Source: Rubritepida sp. (GTDB taxonomy: Bacteria > Pseudomonadota > Alphaproteobacteria > Acetobacterales > Acetobacteraceae). From it: a stretch of DNA of 6,532 bases. Within the stretch, counting starts at the first letter, position 1. The number at the start of each line of letters is the position of its first letter. The notes below the pieces were generated by a model. It was not told the origin of the DNA. It saw only the letters and a program-made list of their open reading frames with translations, and did no database searches. Of the stretch, positions 1-4,434 are shown one piece after another. The position numbers and the translations under genes are program-made. Where the stretch lies: assembly GCA_028291485.1 (NCBI GenBank), contig JAQGHZ010000301.1, forward strand, positions 1-6,532. Direction: 5' to 3'.

Positions 1-1043
1 AGGCCGGTCTCGCCGGTGATGTCGATCGGGCTGTGCAGCAGCGAGCAGGAGGGCGCGACCTGCAGCAGCTCGAAGCGGCGCGAGGCAGCGGCCGAGCGCA
101 GCTTCAGGAAGGCGCGCGAAAGATCCGTCGCCCAGACGTTGCGGCCGTCCACCACGCCGAGCGAGAGCACCATCCGCGCCGGCGCGTGGCGCAGGGCCAC
201 GTCGAGCATCTGCGGCGCGCGCACGAGGTCGAGGTGCAGGCCGGCGACGGGCAGGTTCAGCGCCGTCTCCAGATTCTCGCCGATGTCGCCGAAATAGGCG
301 GCGAGCATGATCCCCAGGCCCGGCGCGGCGGAGGCCAGCGCGGCATAGGCCGTGCCGAAGGCGGCGCGGGCCTGCGGCGCGAGGTCGAGCACCAGGCAGG
401 GCTCGTCGATCTGCACCTGGGTCGCGCCGGAAGCGGCCAGGCGCTTCAGCGTCTCGGCATAGGCGGGCAGCAGGCCGGGGAGAAGGTCGAGCGGATCGCC
501 CGCGCCCTCGGCCATCTTGCCCAGCAGCAGGAAGGAGACCGGCCCGAGCAGCACGGGCCGCGTCGTATGGCCGAGCGCCTTCGCTTCAAGAAAAGCGTCC
601 ACGGCCGGGAAGCCCGTTGCGGAAAACTCCTGGCCCTCGCGGAAGACGGGCACGAGGTAGTGGTAGTTGGTGTCGAACCACTTGGTCATCTCGAGCGCGG
701 GCGAGCCGTGGCCGGCACAGCAGGCATCCTCGGCACGCCCGCCGCGGGCCAGGGCGAAGCGGGTCGCCAGCGAGACCGCCTCGCCGGGATGCCAGCCATA
801 GCCCTGCGGGATCACACCGAAGGCGCAGGCCGTGTCCAGCACGTGGTCATACAGGGAAAAGTCGTTGCTCGGCGGCATGGCGATGCCGGCCTCAGCCTGC
901 AGCGCCCAGTGGCGGGCGCGCAGCTCGGCCGCTGTGGCCAGCACCGCATCCTCGCCGGTCTTGCCGGACCAATGGGATTCGAGTGCGGTCTTGAGTTCCC
1001 GTCGCAAGCCAATGCGGGGGAAGCCCAGGTTGAAACCTGTCAT
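1..1043 (-). CDS. metE: Cobalamin-independent methionine synthase MetE, N-terminal part (runs off the left edge)
   Basis: The product transfers a methyl group from 5-methyltetrahydropteroyl-triglutamate to homocysteine, the last step of methionine synthesis, in the cytoplasm without B12. The visible 347 codons read as the N-terminal MetE barrel: LGFPRIGLRRELK at residues 6-18, EMTKWFDTNYHYLVP at about 118-132, LLGPVSFLLLGK near 165-176, QIDEPCLVL at 211-219 and SCSLLHSPID at 332-341. These line up with E. coli MetE almost residue for residue. The zinc-binding and catalytic C-terminal barrel (His, Cys, Glu, Cys ligands) lies outside the window, so activity cannot be judged here. The ATG at 1043 was chosen because AGGAGA (1055-1050) sits 6 nt upstream and the protein starts at the usual MetE position. 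It lies 22 nt after the DUF1289 stop, so the two genes probably share one B12-riboswitch-controlled transcript. Confidence 0.96.
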   Translation of the reverse strand, partial: MTGFNLGFPRIGLRRELKTALESHWSGKTGEDAVLATAAELRARHWALQAEAGIAMPPSNDFSLYDHVLDTACAFGVIPQGYGWHPGEAVSLATRFALARGGRAEDACCAGHGSPALEMTKWFDTNYHYLVPVFREGQEFSATGFPAVDAFLEAKALGHTTRPVLLGPVSFLLLGKMAEGAGDPLDLLPGLLPAYAETLKRLAASGATQVQIDEPCLVLDLAPQARAAFGTAYAALASAAPGLGIMLAAYFGDIGENLETALNLPVAGLHLDLVRAPQMLDVALRHAPARMVLSLGVVDGRNVWATDLSRAFLKLRSAAASRRFELLQVAPSCSLLHSPIDITGETG

Positions 1044-1049
1044 GGGATG

Positions 1050-1055
1050 TCTCCT
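1050..1055 (-). promoter_or_regulatory. Ribosome binding site of metE
   Basis: The minus strand reads AGGAGA followed by CATCCC and then ATG at 1043. This near-perfect Shine-Dalgarno site with 6-nt spacing fixes the metE start. It also shows that metE has its own ribosome entry although it follows DUF1289 by only 22 nt. Confidence 0.8.
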
Positions 1056-1065
1056 GAAGGGGCGC

Positions 1066-1413
1066 TCAGGCCCCGGATCTGTCGGGAATGGCGGCCAGCC
1101 GGGCCCGCGCCATCAGCAGGATCGCGTGCCTCGCCGCGGCGGACGCCGTGGGCCAGGCGACAATCTCGTCGATGCGGCGGCCGCAGCCGAGGCAGACCTC
1201 CCCGTCCAGCCGGCAGAGGCGCAGGCAGGGCGAGGGCGGATCGGACTCGGCGAGCCGAGGGACGGCCGGCATGGCGGTCAGGCTCTGTGAGAACAGGCCT
1301 TGGGAGAACAGGCCTTGGGAGAACAGGCCTTGGGGGGACAGGCCCGCATTCGCCCGCGACAGGGGGTTCGGTTCAGGAATGTCAGGGCCCGAGGGGGCGT
1401 GGCGCTTTGGCAC
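1066..1413 (-). CDS. DUF1289 family small Cys4 protein (start uncertain: GTG 1413 or ATG 1272)
   Basis: The core is a DUF1289 domain: SPCLRLCRLDGEVCLGCGRR at residues 61-80, then IDEIVAW. Four cysteines (63, 67, 74, 77 counted from the GTG) form C-x3-C-x6-C-x2-C, which looks like a metal site; the family has no established function. The GTG start has AGGAGA 10 nt upstream and gives 115 residues. Residues 1-47 are then low-complexity and include GLFSQ three times, encoded by a 15-bp DNA repeat. The alternative ATG at 1272 gives 68 residues, essentially the bare domain and the commoner family size, but has no clear ribosome site of its own. It could be reached by reinitiation after the leader ORF that stops 5 nt upstream. 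The gene lies between the B12 riboswitch and metE, so it is probably repressed by B12 together with metE. A role in metal or sulfur handling for methionine synthesis is only inference. Confidence 0.8.
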   Translation of the reverse strand: MPKRHAPSGPDIPEPNPLSRANAGLSPQGLFSQGLFSQGLFSQSLTAMPAVPRLAESDPPSPCLRLCRLDGEVCLGCGRRIDEIVAWPTASAAARHAILLMARARLAAIPDRSGA

Positions 1414-1415
1414 AT
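1278..1415 (-). CDS. Possible Cys-repeat leader peptide between riboswitch and DUF1289
   Basis: A 45-codon ORF starts with the ATG at 1415, 8 nt after the strong AGGAGA site (1429-1424), a better spacing than for the overlapping GTG at 1413. It ends at TGA 1280-1278, 5 nt before the internal ATG of DUF1289. The C-terminal third is a pentad repeat, KACSP, with Cys every five residues. Of six Cys codons, five are TGT, which should be less favoured in such a GC-rich genome. No homologue is recognised. By hand count GC at third positions is about 69% here against about 79% in the GTG frame over the same DNA, so codon use does not favour this frame. It may be a translated leader controlling DUF1289 and metE, or chance. 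Confidence 0.3.
   Translation of the reverse strand: MCQSATPPRALTFLNRTPCRGRMRACPPKACSPKACSPKACSHRA
1289..1348. repeat. 15-bp tandem repeat, three perfect copies plus a degenerate fourth
   Basis: The plus-strand unit GAGAACAGGCCTTGG occurs head to tail at 1289-1303, 1304-1318 and 1319-1333. A degraded fourth copy covers 1334-1348 (GGGGACAGGCCCGCA). The unit length is a multiple of three, so copy-number change keeps every frame. On the minus strand it encodes GLFSQ repeats in the DUF1289 GTG frame and KACSP repeats in the ATG leader frame. The copies are identical, which suggests recent expansion. Confidence 0.95.
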
Positions 1416-1423
1416 GGTCGGTC

Positions 1424-1429
1424 TCTCCT
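1424..1429 (-). promoter_or_regulatory. Ribosome binding site serving overlapping AUG (1415) and GUG (1413) starts
   Basis: The minus strand reads GAGGAGAGACCGACCATGTG. The AGGAGA core is 8 nt from the ATG and 10 nt from the GTG, which are in different frames. It is the only strong ribosome site between the riboswitch and DUF1289, and so the likely target of B12-dependent translational control. Confidence 0.7.
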
Positions 1430-1432
1430 CGT

Positions 1433-1452
1433 CCGGGGGCACCCCGCCCCGG
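1433..1452 (-). promoter_or_regulatory. GC-rich hairpin just upstream of the ribosome site (candidate expression platform)
   Basis: On the minus strand CCGGGGC and GCCCCCGG can pair around a GGGGT loop, ending 3 nt before the GAGGAGA ribosome site at 1430. No U-tract follows on this strand, so it does not look like an intrinsic terminator. If it takes part in switching, control would be at translation start. The stem is seen in the sequence; its role is inferred from its place between the aptamer and the start codon. Confidence 0.4.
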
Positions 1453-1469
1453 CTTTTGGGTTTCGCGCG

Positions 1470-1693
1470 TGCCGGCAGGTCTCCTGGCTCACGGGTCGTC
1501 ACTCGCCCCTCGGCCTTCCCGGAGTCGAAACCCCAGTGACCAACCTTCTTGCGAGGGTCCCTCTTGCGAGGGTCCCTCCTGCAAGAGTGATGAGAGGCCA
1601 GCTCGCCGCTGACAGTTGCGGGGGCAGCCGCCGACTCGGTTCTCGCGAACCTCACGGGCGTTCCCTTTTCATCGGCTCGCGCCGAACCAACAC
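1470..1693 (-). ncRNA. Cobalamin (B12) riboswitch aptamer
   Basis: Read on the minus strand, this 224-nt RNA carries the conserved elements of the cobalamin riboswitch class in order: GATGAAAAGGGAA, a GTGAGG...GAACC hairpin closed by a GCGA tetraloop, CCCCCGCAACTGT (1624-1612), CACTGG (1538-1533), GGGAAGGC, and the B12 box AGCCAGGAGACCTGCC (1489-1474). The ends pair as helix P1: GTGTTGG (1693-1687) with CCGGCAC (1476-1470), including two G-U pairs. It senses adenosylcobalamin or a related cobalamin and normally lowers expression of the gene downstream, here DUF1289 and metE. A variable arm between the CAACTGT and CACTGG segments is enlarged by a 15-bp tandem repeat. No intrinsic terminator is visible after the B12 box, so translational control is more likely. 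Confidence 0.97.
1548..1577. repeat. 15-bp tandem duplication inside the riboswitch
   Basis: The plus-strand unit CTTGCGAGGGTCCCT occurs twice, at 1548-1562 and 1563-1577, followed by a diverged partial copy (CCTGCAAGA, 1578-1586). On the RNA strand the partial copy gives CTTGC, which can pair with the GCAAG of either full unit, each enclosing the self-complementary GAGGGACCCTC. The sequence is unrelated to the other 15-bp repeat at 1289-1348. Confidence 0.93.
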
Positions 1694-1699
1694 TTCATC

Positions 1700-1727
1700 A
1701 ACATATCCTTATATCTCGTCGGGTCAA
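1700..1727 (-). promoter_or_regulatory. Sigma-70-type promoter of the riboswitch-DUF1289-metE operon
   Basis: The minus strand has TTGACC (1727-1722, 5 of 6 to TTGACA), a 16-bp spacer, and TATGTT (1705-1700, 4 of 6 to TATAAT). Seven bases further is the first base of riboswitch helix P1 at about 1693. The predicted transcription start thus coincides with the 5' end of the aptamer, which supports both calls. Confidence 0.65.
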
Positions 1728-1795
1728 GCACTCTTGCGCGGCCCGCCGGACCCGTCAGATTGCGGCCAGTCAGCGACCTGCGGAGTTTCCCCCCG

Positions 1796-3112
1796 ATGCC
1801 CCATTTCGATCTCATCCTGCGCGGCGGCCAGGCCGTCCTGCCCTGGGGCATCGAGCCACTCGACATCGCCGTGCGCGATGGGCGGATCGCCGCCATGGGC
1901 GCGCTGCGCACGGCCGAGGCCACGCAGGTGATCGACTGCACGCATCTGCACGTGCTGCCGGGGCTGATCGACGCGCATGTCCATCTGCGCGAGCCGGGCG
2001 ACCCGAAGGTCGAGACCATCGCCACCGGCACCAGGGCGGCCGTCCTCGGCGGCCTGACGGCGGTGTTCGACATGCCCAACACCGCACCCTCCATCACCGA
2101 TTCGGCGCAGCTTGCCTGGAAGCGCGGCTATGTGGCCGAGCACGCCTGGTGCGACGTGGGCCTCTATGTCGGCGCCTCGAAGAAGAACATCGCCGAGCTC
2201 GCCGAGCTGGAACTGGAAGACAATGTCTGCGCGGTGAAGGTCTTCGCCGGCTCCTCCACGGGCGACCTGCTGATCGAGGACGACGCGACGCTGGAGGCCG
2301 TCATGCGCTCCGGCCGCCGGCGCATCTGCTACCACTCCGAGGACGAGTACCGCCTGCAGGAGCGCAAGCCGCTCTTCACCGAGGGCATGCCCCACCGCAA
2401 CCACATGGTCTGGCGCGACGTGGAATGCGCGATGCTGGGCACGAAGCGCCTCATGGCGCTGGCCCGCAAGACCGGGCGGCCCGCGCATATCCTGCATGTC
2501 TCGACCGCCGAGGAGCTCGAATACCTCGGCGATTTCAAGGACATCTGTTCCGTCGAGGTGCTGATGAACCACCTCACCCAGACCGACGAGGCCTATGACC
2601 GCCTCGGCGGCTACGCGGTGATGAACCCGCCCATCCGCGAGAAGCGCCACCTCGAGGCCGCCTGGGCGGCCGTGCGCAACGGCACGGTGGACGTCATCGG
2701 CAGCGACCACGCCCCGCATTCCCGCGAGGCCAAGGAGCGCCCCTGGCCCAACACCGCCGCCGGCCTGACCGGCGTGCAGACCATCGTGCCCGTGATGCTC
2801 GACCATGTGAGCGCCGGCCGCCTCAGCCTCTCGCGCCTCGTCGACCTGATGTGCGCCGGCCCCGCCCGCATCTACGGTGCGATGAACAAGGGACGCCTCT
2901 CGGTCGGCTACGACGCGGACTTCACGCTGGTGGACATGGCGAAGTCGCGCGAGATCACCAACGACTGGATCGCCAGCCCCTGCGGCTGGACGCCCTTCGA
3001 CGGCCATCGCTGCCAGGGCTGGCCGGTCAGCACCATCATCCGGGGGAACGTGGCGATGCGCGACGACGAGGTGCTGGGCGCCCCGATCGGCAAGCCGGTC
3101 ACCTTCCGGTGA
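1796..3112 (+). CDS. pyrC: Dihydroorotase-family amidohydrolase (PyrC-like)
   Basis: The best reading is a dihydroorotase, which reversibly closes N-carbamoyl-aspartate to dihydroorotate in pyrimidine synthesis. The 438-residue length and metal site fit this amidohydrolase family: HVHLREPG with His61, His63 and Arg65; DMPNT at 92-96; a candidate carboxylated Lys148 in VKVFAGSSTG; His180 in CYHSEDE; His234 in HILHVST; and Asp304 in GSDHAPH. Many long-form bacterial dihydroorotases have Asp rather than Lys at the bridging position, so this is a Lys-type subgroup, and hydantoinase-like activity is a lesser alternative. The ATG at 1796 was preferred over upstream starts because homology begins at HFDLILRGG; GGAG lies 10 nt upstream (1782-1785). 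Its stop overlaps the GTG of the hemoglobin gene. No convincing plus-strand promoter was found in 1694-1795, but the divergent control region must lie there. Confidence 0.9.
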   Translation: MPHFDLILRGGQAVLPWGIEPLDIAVRDGRIAAMGALRTAEATQVIDCTHLHVLPGLIDAHVHLREPGDPKVETIATGTRAAVLGGLTAVFDMPNTAPSITDSAQLAWKRGYVAEHAWCDVGLYVGASKKNIAELAELELEDNVCAVKVFAGSSTGDLLIEDDATLEAVMRSGRRRICYHSEDEYRLQERKPLFTEGMPHRNHMVWRDVECAMLGTKRLMALARKTGRPAHILHVSTAEELEYLGDFKDICSVEVLMNHLTQTDEAYDRLGGYAVMNPPIREKRHLEAAWAAVRNGTVDVIGSDHAPHSREAKERPWPNTAAGLTGVQTIVPVMLDHVSAGRLSLSRLVDLMCAGPARIYGAMNKGRLSVGYDADFTLVDMAKSREITNDWIASPCGWTPFDGHRCQGWPVSTIIRGNVAMRDDEVLGAPIGKPVTFR

Positions 3113-3573
3113 ACGCCGCGCGCGACGCCGCCGAGCGACGCGCGCGGGCGACCGCCGAGATCGTCGCGCGCACCGGCATCGATGCCGCGATGATCGAAAG
3201 CCTCATGCGCCATTTCTACGGAAAGGTGCGTGAGGATCCCCTGATCGGCCCGGTCTTCGCCGCGAAGGTCACCGACTGGGAATCGCACCTCCAGCGCATC
3301 TTCGCCTTCTGGTCGTCCGTGGCGCTGATGTCCGGCGATTATCGCGGCAACCCGATGGGGCTGCATTTGCCGCTCCCCATCGACCACGAGCATTTCGATC
3401 GCTGGCTGGCGCTGTTCGAGGCCTCGACCCGCGAGGTCTGCCCACCCGCCGCAGCCGAGCATTTCCTGGAGCGCGCCCACCGCATCGCGCAGAGCCTGGA
3501 GATGGGCATCGCCGCCGGCCAGGGCGTGCTGCTCGGCAAGGAGGAGCGGTTCCGCCGCGACGCGCCGCCGTGA
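3109..3573 (+). CDS. Group III truncated hemoglobin
   Basis: The 154-residue product matches the group III (P) truncated hemoglobins, small heme proteins of the cytoplasm tied to oxygen, NO or peroxide chemistry. Visible marks are HFYGKVREDPLIGPVF at 35-50 with the B-helix Tyr37, HLQRIFAFW at 60-68, a probable proximal heme ligand His86 in MGLHLPLP, and HFDRWLALF at 95-103 with the conserved Trp99. The Gly-Gly motifs of groups I and II are absent, as expected. The GTG at 3109 overlaps the dihydroorotase stop (CGGTGA) and the TGA at 3573 overlaps the next GTG. The start is therefore set by coupling and not by a clear ribosome site. About 20 Ala/Arg-rich residues precede the globin fold. The assignment to group III is firm; the physiological substrate is not known. 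Confidence 0.9.
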   Translation: MNAARDAAERRARATAEIVARTGIDAAMIESLMRHFYGKVREDPLIGPVFAAKVTDWESHLQRIFAFWSSVALMSGDYRGNPMGLHLPLPIDHEHFDRWLALFEASTREVCPPAAAEHFLERAHRIAQSLEMGIAAGQGVLLGKEERFRRDAPP

Positions 3574-4259
3574 GCAAGCCGCCGGAATTCCGCGACTACG
3601 CCTCGCCGGCCTGCTTCCTGCACGAAGTCGATCCCGACTACCTCGGCCATGCGCCCGAGCCCGATGCCGAGCAGCGCCGCGACGTCGCCCGCTGGCGCAA
3701 GGCCGAGCGCGAGCGGCTGATCGCCCTCCGCCTCGCGGTGGATCCCGAGACCCGCCGCCAGGAGACGGAGCGCATCGCCGCCCGGCTGGACGCGGCGATC
3801 GGCGAGGTCGCCGGCCGCATCGTCAGCGCCTACTGGCCCTTCCGCGGCGAGCCCGACCTGCGCGCCTGGCTGGAGCGCGTCCATGCCCGCGGCGGGCGCT
3901 GCGCCCTGCCCGTCGTGGTGGAGAAGGCCCGCCCCCTCGTCTTCCGCGAATGGCGGCCCGGCGCGCCCCTGGCGCAGGGCGTGTGGAACATCCCCATCCC
4001 GGCCGAAGGCGCCGAGGTCGTGCCCGACATCGTCATCGCCCCCGTGGTCGGCTTCGATCCGGGCGCCTATCGCCTCGGCTATGGCGGCGGCTTCTTCGAC
4101 CGGACTCTGGCTGCGATGCCGGTGAAGCCGCTGGTGCTGGGCGTCGGGACCTCGCGCGCCGCCATCCCGACGATATTCCCGCAGCCGCACGACATCCCGA
4201 TGGACATGATCATCACCGAAGGGCGAAGCTTCGGGCGCCCTTGCCTGCCATCGAGATAG
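3570..4259 (+). CDS. 5-formyltetrahydrofolate cyclo-ligase with N-terminal extension
   Basis: This enzyme uses ATP to turn 5-formyl-THF into 5,10-methenyl-THF, returning a stored folate to the one-carbon pool. The family signature is GFDPGAYRLGYGGGFFDR at 161-178, preceded by PDIVIAPVV (152-160). The helix RWRKAERERLIALR (41-54) is the usual N-terminal start of the enzyme, and AYWPFRGEPDL follows at 87-97. At 229 residues it exceeds E. coli YgfA (182). The extra part is residues 1-40, with an ordered-looking motif YASPACFLHEVDPDYLG at 10-26. The GTG at 3570 overlaps the hemoglobin stop by four bases (GTGA), so translation is probably coupled. It is the last gene of the operon. The folate substrate links it by theme to metE across the divergent region. 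Confidence 0.92.
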   Translation: MSKPPEFRDYASPACFLHEVDPDYLGHAPEPDAEQRRDVARWRKAERERLIALRLAVDPETRRQETERIAARLDAAIGEVAGRIVSAYWPFRGEPDLRAWLERVHARGGRCALPVVVEKARPLVFREWRPGAPLAQGVWNIPIPAEGAEVVPDIVIAPVVGFDPGAYRLGYGGGFFDRTLAAMPVKPLVLGVGTSRAAIPTIFPQPHDIPMDMIITEGRSFGRPCLPSR

Positions 4260-4312
4260 ATGGCCTTCCAAAGCGGCCGGTTTCATTTGTTATTTACTTT
4301 TGTTAGCTCGAC

Positions 4313-4343
4313 CGTTTCGCCGAAATAGATCGTTTTCCCGAAA
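4313..4343. repeat. Pair of operator-like inverted repeats, 18 bp apart
   Basis: CGTTTCGCCGAAA (4313-4325) and CGTTTTCCCGAAA (4331-4343) match at 11 of 13 bases. The first contains a perfect inverted repeat TTTCG-C-CGAAA; the second keeps a shorter one, TTTC-CC-GAAA. The second overlaps the GAAAC of the putative promoter, a typical place for a repressor or activator site. The cognate regulator is unknown. Confidence 0.4.
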
Positions 4344-4364
4344 CTACGCGCATCAGCACGCGTT
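4340..4364 (+). promoter_or_regulatory. Candidate EcfG-type (general stress) promoter of the dehydrogenase gene
   Basis: GAAAC (4340-4344), 16 bp, then CGTT (4361-4364) resembles the alphaproteobacterial general stress sigma consensus GGAAC-N16/17-CGTT with one mismatch. It would give a leader of about 60 nt before the ATG at 4435. Such short motifs arise by chance, so this is a suggestion. Confidence 0.35.
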
Positions 4365-4424
4365 CTCGCACACGAAGTCTCCAGGCCGGCTTCTGTGGGC
4401 CGGGGGCAGGACATCCACCTGCGT

Positions 4425-4430
4425 GGAGGG
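4425..4430 (+). promoter_or_regulatory. Ribosome binding site of the dehydrogenase, partly inside a hairpin
   Basis: GGAGGG lies 4 nt before the ATG at 4435 and fixes the start. TCCAC (4414-4418) can pair with GTGGA (4423-4427) around a CTGC loop, covering the first three bases of the site. This could dampen translation. Confidence 0.6.
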
Positions 4431-4434
4431 GTTC

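Larger units (their letters stand above)
4260..4434. other. Intergenic control region upstream of the dehydrogenase gene
   Basis: These 175 bases hold an AT-rich patch (about 4280-4306) that contrasts with the GC-rich surroundings, two operator-like inverted repeats, a possible stress promoter and a small hairpin at the ribosome site. No clean intrinsic terminator for the folate gene was found. A 7-bp stem AAGGGCG/CGCCCTT lies inside the last codons of that gene, but no T-run follows it directly. Confidence 0.6.

Noticed and set aside
1433..1460. GC hairpin followed by CTTTTGGG as a plus-strand terminator
   Set aside because: No plus-strand gene ends here, and the T-run is only four bases; it fits better as part of the minus-strand leader.
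1548..1577. Tandem 15-bp repeats as a CRISPR array or iteron origin
   Set aside because: The units are contiguous without spacers, only two full copies exist, and they fall within a riboswitch arm with no replication or Cas genes nearby.
33..1931. 632-codon open frame on the plus strand antisense to metE and the riboswitch
   Set aside because: It is a GC-driven shadow: the translation is low-complexity Arg/Gly/Ala-rich, while the minus strand gives clear MetE and a structured riboswitch, and it overlaps the start of the dihydroorotase gene.
1724..3007. 427-codon minus-strand frame antisense to the dihydroorotase gene
   Set aside because: Shadow of a GC-rich gene; it is rich in Val, Gly, His and Ala without domain motifs.
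4219..4242. AAGGGCG/CGCCCTT stem at the end of the cyclo-ligase gene as an intrinsic terminator
   Set aside because: It lies inside the coding sequence and is not followed directly by a T-run; the T-rich patch begins about 40 nt later.
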